Position numbers and translations under genes: made by a program. Positions 42,114 to 50,377 of a stretch of 64,000 nucleotides of DNA are shown here, piece after piece (position 1 is the stretch's first letter; the number at the start of each line of letters is the position of its first letter). This DNA is from Deinococcus cellulosilyticus NBRC 106333 = KACC 11606. Its GTDB lineage: Bacteria; Deinococcota; Deinococci; Deinococcales; Deinococcaceae. A model generated the notes under the pieces. That model searched no databases and was not told the origin of the DNA. It saw nothing but the letters and a program-made list of their open reading frames with translations. The stretch lies in assembly GCF_007990775.1 (NCBI RefSeq), contig NZ_BJXB01000010.1:132539-196538 (forward strand). The letters run 5' to 3'.

Positions 42114-45100
42114 ATGAGCACCTACATCAAAACCCTCGTGATCGGTCTGGGCAGCACAGGAACCCGCATCTGCAATGAACTGGTGCGGCGCATCGAGTGG
42201 GAGCTCGGTGGGCTGGAGAAAGCCCCCTGGGTCCGTTTCCTCGCCATTGAAACCAATTCCAATGAACCGACGCCCCTCAAGAAGAATGGGGATTTCCGCT
42301 CGATTGGTTTTCGCACGGCAGAGTACAACGACATCCTGCAGAACATGCATGCCTACAATGAGCGCATCGCATTGGACGACTGGGCGGACATCGACACCCT
42401 GAAAAAACTTCCCGATCCTGAAGGTGGAGCCGGAAACATCCGCATGGTGGGCAGGCTGGCCTTGCTGTACGGCGAGAACTTTGAGAACATCAAACTCTCA
42501 GTGCTCTCCCGTATTGAACAACTCCGGGACCTCAAAGAGGCCAAAGCCCAGGAGGCCCGCGGCCCTCTGCCAGACGGCAGCAACCCTGAAATCACCTTTG
42601 CTGCGGATGGACAGGTGCGCATTTTCATTGTTGGGACCCTCTGTGGTGGGACCTGCTCCGGGCTTGCCCCTGATTTTGGGTACTTCCTGCGTTCTTTCCT
42701 GGGGCAGGAAAAACTGATTGGGATCTTCACCCTCCCACACCCCAATTCGGTGCACCCCTATGCCCAGCGCATCAAGAAGAATGCATACAGTGCACTGGTG
42801 GAACTGAACCACTACCACCTTTCCCAGAAAGGGGATGCCCCTCCCATCCGTTTCCCGGATGGAACCAGCAGTGAACGCTTCAAGAAAGTCCCCCCTTATG
42901 ACCTGCCTTACCTGGTGATGCCCAACAAGGCCACCACCGCAGGTGAGGTGGAAATCATCAACATGGTGGCTGACCGCATCTTCCTGAATGTGTTCACCCC
43001 CTCCACCGACCCTTACAGCAACGCGGTGGATGTAGGTACGTTTGATCTGGAAAACCAGGCCCACGTGTTCTGCACTTTTGGGCTGGCCACAGTGGAAGTG
43101 CCTGCCCAGCAACTCACCGAAGCCTGCACCAGCAAGCTGCTTCTGCGCTCCCTGAGGCGCTGGCAGGACAGCCATGATGTGGACACCGACAGTGTGCTGG
43201 ATCGGGTGGGCCTCACCTGGAACCGCCTGAAGGCCATGCTGCTTGCGCAGGAAGGCAATGAACGGGAACTCGAACAGCGTCTGCGGGATCAGGTGGAAGA
43301 ACTGTCAAGGCAGGCTGAAACCCAGCCTGAGAAACTTCGTGCCGCACTGGACGCTTTCCGCCTGAAATTCAAAGCAGGTGAAGGCAGTGTCTCCACAGCG
43401 GTAAAATCCAATGTTTCCAGGGTGGTGGAAGGGGTGTACAACCGGCTGCGGGATTACGCAGCAGATGTCCTCACCAACCTTTACGAGGGTCCTGATCCCT
43501 TCAAGAAAGTGGTCAAGGCAGGCATTGACTGGGTGCAGGAGGTGTCCCAGAACCTGACCCCATCCAGCAGCGATGAGGCGAGACGCAATGTGGATGCTGT
43601 CATCACGCGACTGGAAGAGCCCATCAAACGCAACCTCTTTGGGGTGAACAAAGCCCAGGTGGCCCAGCGTAAAGAAGACGTGCGGCAATTCCGTAACCTG
43701 CTTCTGGAAGAAATGGAAGCCCGCATTGATGAACTGATGTACCAGGTGCTCTCCAACCAGACCACCCGGGGCAAAACCGAAAAAGGACTGCTGGAGCGTC
43801 TGAAAGTCATGATGGTCCCCATTCAAACCCGTCTGCGTGGCCTGGAAGGACGCATCACCCACCTGACCTCCAACCTGGACCGCAGGGTGCAGGAACTCTC
43901 CAGAAATGCTCCCCCACTGGTGGGCCTGACCATCTTCGAACCCAACAGTTCCGTGGAACAGGAATACCGCCGCTGCCTGCAGGAATGGACCGGAGACGCC
44001 ACCCAGACCTTTGAAGGTGCCCAGGAAGAAGCATCCGAGCGCATCATCCAGGACTGGACCGAGGTCACCGAAATGCTGATGCCCCCTCTGGCCGTGTCCT
44101 CAGAAGAGGACCTGCTGTCCAGACCGTATCTCGCTGGTACAGAAGATCCCCTTCCTGAAAGGCAGTTCAAGCGCCTGTGGCAAAAAGCCCTGGAGCCCTT
44201 CCAGCGCCTTGCCAACATTGACGTGCTGGAACGCTGGTCGAAACTGGGTGTGGACCAGAGCGGCGCAGACCCGGCCATGCGGGCCAGGGATGCCGCACAA
44301 CTGGCAAAACCTTTCCTGCGTGTCGACCGCAATCAGGCCGAGAAAGGCAACCGTTCCCGCATCCTCAACGTGACCTCCCTGCTGCTGCCCAACCATGTCA
44401 CCGACAGCCAGAAAACGGAATTCAAAACCGCCATCAGCTCTGTGTTCTCTGCGAACAAGGCCGGGAATGCCTTCTCGCCCCAGCGTTTCAGGATTGTGCT
44501 GCTGAACGAGTGGTACAGGTTCCCCCTGCGTGGCCTCACAGACGTGCTCGGGGCAGGAGGCATCCACGAAGCCCAATGCGAGGACTTCCCCACCTTCCAC
44601 ACCCGCCGGGACATTTACTGGCTGGGCCTCTCCCCGAGAGAAGGGAACCTGCTGCGCGAAACCGAAGAACTGCTGGTGCTCGGGGTGATTCTGGATGTGA
44701 TCCAGATCAAGGCAGGCCGCCTGACTTTCTCCATGAAAGGCATGGGTGGAGCAATGGAGGAACGCCACCTGCCCCTGAGCTTCTACGATGCAGCGCGCAT
44801 GCTGGCCCGAGAGCACCGCGATGTCAAAGGCGGACAGCTCAAAGGGGTGCGTGCTGTCCTCAAAGCCCGCATTGAACAGAAATGGCACCAGTCCACCTCC
44901 ACCCCCGAAGAAAGCAGCGAGCAATTTGTGCGACTGCTGATCGATCAGGTGAATGCCTTCTTCCTGCGTTACGCCGACCCCTCCAGAATCATCCGGGACT
45001 GGGGCAGCAAAGAATGGACCTGGGAGTACGTGGTGCGCTTCATTGCCAAGAGTGGAGACCTGTTCGCGGCCTACCAGCGCATCAGCCCACCCGACCAGGA

Positions 45101-45302
45101 AATTCTGGCCCGACTGTGGCTTGAAAAAGGAGACCGGGGCCTGTGGGGTGGTGTGGTCTCTGAACCTGGCTTCTACTGCGAACATGACGGCGGCCTGATC
45201 GGCAAAACCCTTGAAGAAGCCGCCCAGCATGGCTGGCGTTGTTTCATCAATCCCGAGCACCACTTCGGGGACCAGCTGGAGAAAGTCTCGCACCATGGTT
45301 GA
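42114..45302 (+). CDS. Tubulin-like GTPase domain protein
   Basis: A 1,062-residue protein of the Tubulin_2 (tubulin-like) kind. It opens with YIKTLVIGLGSTGTRICNEL, a Rossmann-type start as in tubulin/FtsZ. At about 174 comes IVGTLCGGTCSGLAPDFGYF, the counterpart of the tubulin signature G-G-G-T-G-S/T-G, followed by LIGIFTLPHP. Residues 370-650 are largely helical and coiled-coil (NERELEQRLRDQVEELSRQ; RLRGLEGRITHLTSNLDRR). The C-terminal 400 residues are mixed and unrecognised. Such long tubulin-like proteins are poorly studied; filament formation is a family-based guess. AAGGAG precedes the ATG 16 nt after the previous stop, and its end overlaps the ZorA-like gene by 8 nt, so the products are probably made together. 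Confidence 0.82.
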   Translation: MSTYIKTLVIGLGSTGTRICNELVRRIEWELGGLEKAPWVRFLAIETNSNEPTPLKKNGDFRSIGFRTAEYNDILQNMHAYNERIALDDWADIDTLKKLPDPEGGAGNIRMVGRLALLYGENFENIKLSVLSRIEQLRDLKEAKAQEARGPLPDGSNPEITFAADGQVRIFIVGTLCGGTCSGLAPDFGYFLRSFLGQEKLIGIFTLPHPNSVHPYAQRIKKNAYSALVELNHYHLSQKGDAPPIRFPDGTSSERFKKVPPYDLPYLVMPNKATTAGEVEIINMVADRIFLNVFTPSTDPYSNAVDVGTFDLENQAHVFCTFGLATVEVPAQQLTEACTSKLLLRSLRRWQDSHDVDTDSVLDRVGLTWNRLKAMLLAQEGNERELEQRLRDQVEELSRQAETQPEKLRAALDAFRLKFKAGEGSVSTAVKSNVSRVVEGVYNRLRDYAADVLTNLYEGPDPFKKVVKAGIDWVQEVSQNLTPSSSDEARRNVDAVITRLEEPIKRNLFGVNKAQVAQRKEDVRQFRNLLLEEMEARIDELMYQVLSNQTTRGKTEKGLLERLKVMMVPIQTRLRGLEGRITHLTSNLDRRVQELSRNAPPLVGLTIFEPNSSVEQEYRRCLQEWTGDATQTFEGAQEEASERIIQDWTEVTEMLMPPLAVSSEEDLLSRPYLAGTEDPLPERQFKRLWQKALEPFQRLANIDVLERWSKLGVDQSGADPAMRARDAAQLAKPFLRVDRNQAEKGNRSRILNVTSLLLPNHVTDSQKTEFKTAISSVFSANKAGNAFSPQRFRIVLLNEWYRFPLRGLTDVLGAGGIHEAQCEDFPTFHTRRDIYWLGLSPREGNLLRETEELLVLGVILDVIQIKAGRLTFSMKGMGGAMEERHLPLSFYDAARMLAREHRDVKGGQLKGVRAVLKARIEQKWHQSTSTPEESSEQFVRLLIDQVNAFFLRYADPSRIIRDWGSKEWTWEYVVRFIAKSGDLFAAYQRISPPDQEILARLWLEKGDRGLWGGVVSEPGFYCEHDGGLIGKTLEEAAQHGWRCFINPEHHFGDQLEKVSHHG

Positions 45303-47127
45303 ACAGCTGGGTCTGACACAGGTGAGTCTGTATGGAATCATTGCCCTGCTGATTCTGGCAGTCTGGTACGGAGTTCAGATCTGGCAGGTCAATGCCAGGC
45401 TTGACCACGAGCGACAAACAGCCGAAGAGCTGGGAAAAGCCCTGAACCGCTACTCCAGATTTGAAGGCCAGGGGCTCTCCAGTGCTGAAGCAATGGAGGT
45501 GGCCAAAGACTCGGCCCTCATTCACAAACTGGCGAAAATGGCCGAGCGCCAGCGCAGCCTCCCCACCGCAGAAATTGACACCATGCTCACCCCCATTGCG
45601 GAGGAAGTGCAGTCCTGGCTCACCCCACTGCGCAGCGCCCCCAACCTCCTGATGCTCGGTGGTCTGGTGATCACCCTGATTGGTCTGGGGCAAACCATTG
45701 GCAATTTGCCCGTCCGGGAAGCCAATGTAGAGCAATTGACTGCAGCCCTCCCTGAAGCCCTCAGTGAGATGAAAGGGGCGTTCTACGGTTCGATGTTCGG
45801 GGTGGGGTGTGCTTTGCTGCTGGGCTTCATGTTCAGTTATACCCTGAGAAAGAGCCAGCAACTTCTGACGGTGCTCTCCAATGTGGGACACAGTTACCTC
45901 GCCCCCCTGATCCTGCTGCCTCGTATTGAGAAACAGGTGGAAATCCTGCAAAACGCCATCACCGAAACCAGAGATTTCTTCAAAGAGCTCTCGCAGCAGA
46001 TGCAGAAAGTCACCCAGGATTTCGGCAAGGAAATTGGTGCAGCAGGCAAAGTCATGAAAGACAGTCTCATCGAGCTGAAATCTTCTGCAAAAGACGTGCA
46101 CGACCAGCTCAAGCAGGTCTCTGAAAACGTGATCACTGCGGCCAACGAACTGGCAAAAGGCACGCAGGAATTCCGGGGCCTCCATACCGAGCTGCAAAAC
46201 GCCCACACCTCACTGGAGAACATGTTCGTGCGCAGCCAGTCAGAGCTGGACCGCAGGGCGTCTGAGCACCTTCAGCAATTGCAGGACATGCAGACCAACT
46301 TTGGGAAGAGCAGCCAGAACATCCTCAGTCACCTGCTCGTCACCTCAGAGGGCATGGGTCAGCTGACGCAGAACATGGATGCGACCCGCAAAGAACTTGA
46401 GACCTCTTCTGAACGCATTGCCCAGAAAGTGCAGGGGTCCTTTGAAGGTCTGCACGGCATGCTGGACACCACCCTCACCGCGCACCAGCGAGAGATGGGT
46501 CAGGTGGGGCAGCACCTCCAGGCCATGACGACCCGCATTGAGACCCTGAGTGACCGCAGCATGGACGTGCTGCAGCTCTCAGAACACATCCAGGAGCAGG
46601 AGAAACTGCGTCATCTGGAACTCCTCAAAACCCTGGCCAGCAACAACCAGGGACTTGCTTTGCAGTTGCAGCAGACCATGGAGGCGCACAGCCCCCTGGA
46701 GTTCCTGAAAGACCAGAAGGTGTACCAGACCGCCGCCCTTGGTGGCCTCATTCAGCAGCAGGAACGCATGATGGAAACCGTGCAGCAGGCCAGTGCAGGT
46801 CTGGGGACACAACTTCACCTGGACCTGCAGAAAACCCAGGACCTGCTCAATGCCCTGCAGACGGTGATTCCAGAGCGCCAGCATGTGCACCAGTGGATTT
46901 TTGAATCCGGGGACCAGTTGCAGGACAGACTGGAGCATTATGTGCTGACCCTGCAGGGTCAACTGCGCAAGACCCACATGGAAGTGCAGGACCTGAAAGC
47001 GGCCCTGTCACTGGCATTGCAAAAAGGGAGCAATGGGCATTCGAACAACCCTCCACCCCAGTCTGCACCTCCTGTTCCCCCTGCGGTGACCGTCAAACTT
47101 GAGCAGGAGCCTGGAGAGGGCGCATGA
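45295..47127 (+). CDS. ZorA/MotA-like channel protein with long helical tail
   Basis: A 610-residue membrane protein. Three hydrophobic segments are seen: YGIIALLILAVWYGVQIW (about 12-30), NLLMLGGLVITLIGLGQTIG (about 117-138) and GAFYGSMFGVGCALLLGFMF (about 160-180). The last two, joined by a short acidic loop, match the MotA/TolQ/ExbB proton-channel core. The remaining 400 residues are an almost unbroken coiled coil rich in Gln, Glu and Leu, with a proline-rich end. A MotA core with a very long cytoplasmic helical tail is the hallmark of ZorA from the Zorya anti-phage systems, where the tail carries the signal inward. The ATG at 45295 overlaps the tubulin-like stop; the ZorB-like gene overlaps its own stop (ATGA). 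Confidence 0.83.
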   Translation: MVEQLGLTQVSLYGIIALLILAVWYGVQIWQVNARLDHERQTAEELGKALNRYSRFEGQGLSSAEAMEVAKDSALIHKLAKMAERQRSLPTAEIDTMLTPIAEEVQSWLTPLRSAPNLLMLGGLVITLIGLGQTIGNLPVREANVEQLTAALPEALSEMKGAFYGSMFGVGCALLLGFMFSYTLRKSQQLLTVLSNVGHSYLAPLILLPRIEKQVEILQNAITETRDFFKELSQQMQKVTQDFGKEIGAAGKVMKDSLIELKSSAKDVHDQLKQVSENVITAANELAKGTQEFRGLHTELQNAHTSLENMFVRSQSELDRRASEHLQQLQDMQTNFGKSSQNILSHLLVTSEGMGQLTQNMDATRKELETSSERIAQKVQGSFEGLHGMLDTTLTAHQREMGQVGQHLQAMTTRIETLSDRSMDVLQLSEHIQEQEKLRHLELLKTLASNNQGLALQLQQTMEAHSPLEFLKDQKVYQTAALGGLIQQQERMMETVQQASAGLGTQLHLDLQKTQDLLNALQTVIPERQHVHQWIFESGDQLQDRLEHYVLTLQGQLRKTHMEVQDLKAALSLALQKGSNGHSNNPPPQSAPPVPPAVTVKLEQEPGEGA

Positions 47128-47768
47128 GACGCCTGAGCAGTCAGGATGGGGTGGAAGTGAACCCTTACATTGCCCTGGCAGACAACGGCCTGAGCATGGT
47201 GATGGTCATGACCCTCTTTACCGTGATGGTTTTGCTGGCGATTTTGCAGAAAGAAGACACCCGCAAGGATGTGCGTGAAGAGTTTTATGACAGGGTGATT
47301 CAGGCTTTTCCCGAGCAGCAGAGGCCGCAGATGCTGGACTACAAGGTGAAAAATGATCCTCCGGGAGCCCAGAGGTGGGTGTTCAAGGATCAGGTTCTGT
47401 TCATCCGGGGGACAGCAAAACTCACCCCCCATGGACAGCAACTGCTCTCCAAATTTGCGGATCTGATGGCCCAGAACACCGACAAATGGCGCAGGGCCCG
47501 CATCGAAGGTCACACCATGCCCACCGAACTCAACAAACCGGACAACTGGGATCTGGCCAATGCCCGTGCGAGCACTGTGGCCAAACTCTTTACCGACAAC
47601 AGCTGTGCCATCCGGGCCAACAGCATATCCACCTCCGGACGTGGAGGACAGAGCAAAGCGCTGGGGCTTGCACGTTCGGATCAGCGGAATGAACGGGTGG
47701 AGATCATCCTGGAATACTCGGCCCTGAGTGCTTCTGACAAGACAGACCAGAAACGGGACTGCAACTGA
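47124..47768 (+). CDS. ZorB/MotB-like stator protein with OmpA-like domain
   Basis: A 214-residue protein. After a short cytoplasmic start there is one membrane helix, IALADNGLSMVMVMTLFTVM (about 16-42); Asp20 sits at its entry, where MotB and ZorB carry the proton-conducting Asp. A linker of about 40 residues leads to an OmpA-like peptidoglycan-binding domain: LFIRGTAKLTPHGQQLLSKF, ARIEGHTMPTELN (where the classic GHTD Asp is Met), then NARASTVAKLF and NERVEIILEY. With the ZorA-like partner it should form a cell-wall-anchored, ion-driven rotary unit. It overlaps both neighbours (ATGA before, TGATG after), indicating tight stoichiometry. Confidence 0.84.
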   Translation: MRRLSSQDGVEVNPYIALADNGLSMVMVMTLFTVMVLLAILQKEDTRKDVREEFYDRVIQAFPEQQRPQMLDYKVKNDPPGAQRWVFKDQVLFIRGTAKLTPHGQQLLSKFADLMAQNTDKWRRARIEGHTMPTELNKPDNWDLANARASTVAKLFTDNSCAIRANSISTSGRGGQSKALGLARSDQRNERVEIILEYSALSASDKTDQKRDCN

Positions 47769-49534
47769 TGAACACCTGCCCTTACTGCAACACCCCCATC
47801 ATCGGCACGCATGTGAAATGCCCTTCTTGTGGCATGCCCCTGAACCTCACCACCCTGGCGAAAGGCACCACCCTCAAATTCCGTTACACCATCGAAAAGG
47901 TGCTTGGTCAAGGAGGATTTGGCATCACCTATCAGGCTCACGACAAACTGCACAACAGAGGGGTGGCCCTCAAAGAGTTTTTCCCCCAGGGGGTCCTGAG
48001 GGTCGGTCAGGACGTGATTCCCAGTGGTGCTGCTGCCCTCAGTGAATTCCTGCAGCACAAGCAGGCTTTCGTTCAGGAAGCCCAGACCCTTGCCCAATTT
48101 CAGCACCCCTCCATCGTGAAGGTGCAAGACGTCTTTGAGGAAAACGGAACGGCCTACTATGCAATGGAATTGCTCGATGGTGAAAGCCTCGGGGACATGC
48201 TGCGGAATCAGGGAACGTTGCCCATGCCACAGGTGCTGACGGTGGCCCACGCTGTCTCGCAGGCCCTGAATCCCGTGCATCAGGCCGGGATGCTGCACCG
48301 GGACATCAAACCGGACAACATCGTGCAGACAAAGGACCAGCGCACCATCCTGATTGATTTCGGGTCAGCCCGCAAGAGCACCGGACAGACCCAGTCGATG
48401 ACCCAGCTGGTCAGTCCCGGGTATTCGCCGTTGGAACAGTACAGCTCGCAGGGCAAATATGGTCCTTACACCGACCTTTATGCTCTGGGAGCGACATTGT
48501 ACCACTGTGTTCAGGGGTCACCTCCCCCCTCGGCCACCGATCTGGTGAATGGCTCCCTGCCTGCAATGTCTGCGCATGTCCCTGCCAACCTCTCCCGGGC
48601 GATCCAGGCCTGCCTGAAAACCAGTGTGAAGGAACGGCCCCAGACGGTGCAGGAGTTTCTGGGCCTGCTGAGTGACGCCCCTGATTTCCAGGAAAACGAC
48701 CTGCAACTGACGGAGCACGACATGCACCACAGTGCCGTCCAGCAGATGGTGTTTCTGGACCCCCAGACCCTCATCACGGCCTCCCTGGACCACACGGTCA
48801 AACGCTGGACCCTGAGCGCACTGGACAGCCCGCAAAAAACCTTCTCAGAGCACGATGGGGGAGTGCAGGCCCTGGTGGTCTTCAGAGACCTGCTGATTTC
48901 TGGTGGGGATGATGGTGTGGTGGTGATTCGACCTGCCCATTCGGTCCCGTACCGCATCCATTGCGATGAGCCTGTGGTCTCCCTGGGGGTGATGGGGAAC
49001 CGTCTGGTGGTTGCCACCCGCAGCCGTCGTTTGAGCCTGTACGACCTGCAGAACCGTGACAAACTGCTGGAAAGCCAGCCCATTGCCCACTACATCAATG
49101 AGATGCTGATCCTCGCAGACCAGCAAAAGGTGGTTCTGGGACTGAAAAACGGGCAAGTGGCCTTTCTGAACAAAACCTTCCAGGGACAGCCCCTTCCTGC
49201 ACACAGTGGACCCGTGTGCAGCATCCTGCGTGGAAACCAGCAGGTGCTGACGGTTGGAACGGAGGGAAGCTTCATGGTATGGGACATAACGGGAAACCTG
49301 ATGCAGACCCGCTACACCCACACCTGTGAGGTGCAAATGGCCCTTTTCCTGAATGCCAGCACAGTGGTTTTTGCAGACTCAGACAACACCCTCTGGACCC
49401 TGGACACAGCCAATCAGGCCCGATCCTGGTTGCAGCTTGAACAAACGGTCATCTGCATGGTGCTTTCCCCAGACGGCAAACAGCTCCTGTGTGGAACCGA
49501 ACAGGGCAGTGTGTACCTCGTGGACATTCAGTAG
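47768..49534 (+). CDS. Zinc-ribbon Ser/Thr kinase with WD40-type propeller
   Basis: A 588-residue Hanks-type protein kinase. A small zinc ribbon starts it (Cys4, 7, 18, 21: CPYC...CPSC). The kinase domain (about 35-290) has the glycine loop VLGQGGFGITYQA, Lys in GVALKEFF, an intact catalytic loop LHRDIKPDNIV, DFG in LIDFGSARKS, and YSPLEQY in the activation region. The C-terminal 270 residues form a WD40-like beta-propeller (LITASLDHTVKRWTL, LLISGGDDGVVVI, VLTVGTEGSFMVWDI, LLCGTEQGSVYLVDI). All catalytic residues are present, so it is probably active, and the propeller may hold its partner. There is no membrane segment. It overlaps the ZorB-like gene (TGATG), so the motor or the tubulin-like protein is a likely substrate. 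Confidence 0.88.
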   Translation: MNTCPYCNTPIIGTHVKCPSCGMPLNLTTLAKGTTLKFRYTIEKVLGQGGFGITYQAHDKLHNRGVALKEFFPQGVLRVGQDVIPSGAAALSEFLQHKQAFVQEAQTLAQFQHPSIVKVQDVFEENGTAYYAMELLDGESLGDMLRNQGTLPMPQVLTVAHAVSQALNPVHQAGMLHRDIKPDNIVQTKDQRTILIDFGSARKSTGQTQSMTQLVSPGYSPLEQYSSQGKYGPYTDLYALGATLYHCVQGSPPPSATDLVNGSLPAMSAHVPANLSRAIQACLKTSVKERPQTVQEFLGLLSDAPDFQENDLQLTEHDMHHSAVQQMVFLDPQTLITASLDHTVKRWTLSALDSPQKTFSEHDGGVQALVVFRDLLISGGDDGVVVIRPAHSVPYRIHCDEPVVSLGVMGNRLVVATRSRRLSLYDLQNRDKLLESQPIAHYINEMLILADQQKVVLGLKNGQVAFLNKTFQGQPLPAHSGPVCSILRGNQQVLTVGTEGSFMVWDITGNLMQTRYTHTCEVQMALFLNASTVVFADSDNTLWTLDTANQARSWLQLEQTVICMVLSPDGKQLLCGTEQGSVYLVDIQ

Positions 49535-49550
49535 GACGGTGGAGCAAAAC

Positions 49551-50372
49551 ATGCCAGAAACCCCTCAAATCGCAGAAAACCTGGCTGAAAAGCTGGAACG
49601 CCTCGAACTGAACCTGCAACGCTGGGAGCGACTGGGAGAGAAACTGCCCGATGTGATCCTGGCCGTGGAACACCTGGAAAGACGTGCAGAAGATGCCATT
49701 TTGCGGATGCAGCAGGAAATGGACCGCCACAGGGAGGAGCTGAACCGCCTGCAACCCAGAATGCCAGCCGTGCCGAAAGAGGAACCCAGGTCTTCAGCGT
49801 CTGCTCAACCTGCCCCCGTCGATGCTTCCCGCATGAAACAGGACCTCCTGAATGCGCTTCATGAGCAAATGGACTGTGAATTACAGGCTTTTTCCCGCAA
49901 TGCTCTCGACCCCCTGCACAACCAGATGCAACACCTGAAAATCAGTGTGCAGCAAATGTCTCTTTCCTCTGGCCCTGCACAACCTATCCCACAAGGACCT
50001 TCTACAGCAGTCCTCGAATCCCAGATCATGGCCCAGCAGCAGGAGATCAACAAGTTGAAAAATCAATTGCAAATGATGGAGGAATCCCAGCAGACTGTCC
50101 AGGAGCAACAACGCGAAGGTCATCAGGTGCTCTCTGAGCATGTTCAGAGCCTGCAGGGGGGGATACAGGGACTCCAGTCTTATGTTCTGCAAGTGGAGAA
50201 ATCTACCCAGAACTCTGTTCAGAACAGCATCCAGCAATTGATGCAGCAGCAGGCCACAGACAGAGAGCATTTGAACCACAGCCTGCAGCAGCTTGAACAT
50301 GCCTTCAATGAATTCCAGAGCTGGTATCAGGGTGCGAAGCCACTGGCGAGGTTGTTTTCCAGACCGAAGTGA
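49551..50372 (+). CDS. Coiled-coil protein ending the motor operon
   Basis: A 273-residue protein that is mostly coiled coil: AENLAEKLERLELNLQRWER at the start, a proline-rich linker around residues 80-105, and long Gln/Glu/Leu heptads (MAQQQEINKLKNQLQMMEE; VEKSTQNSVQNSIQQLMQQQ). There is no signal peptide or membrane helix; the last residues AKPLARLFSRPK are basic. I recognise no family. GGTGGAG precedes ATG 49551, 16 nt after the kinase stop, so it belongs to the operon. It may bridge the ZorA-like tail, the tubulin-like coiled coil or DNA. Its end lies 5 nt from the stop of the convergent helicase gene. Confidence 0.72.
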   Translation: MPETPQIAENLAEKLERLELNLQRWERLGEKLPDVILAVEHLERRAEDAILRMQQEMDRHREELNRLQPRMPAVPKEEPRSSASAQPAPVDASRMKQDLLNALHEQMDCELQAFSRNALDPLHNQMQHLKISVQQMSLSSGPAQPIPQGPSTAVLESQIMAQQQEINKLKNQLQMMEESQQTVQEQQREGHQVLSEHVQSLQGGIQGLQSYVLQVEKSTQNSVQNSIQQLMQQQATDREHLNHSLQQLEHAFNEFQSWYQGAKPLARLFSRPK

Positions 50373-50377
50373 GAACT

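Noticed and set aside
40808..50372. Reading the motor operon as flagellar or Tol-Pal genes
   Set aside because: No flagellar or tol genes are present, the MotA-like protein has a 400-residue coiled-coil tail, and a tubulin-like GTPase and kinase are interleaved; a Zorya-like comparison fits better.
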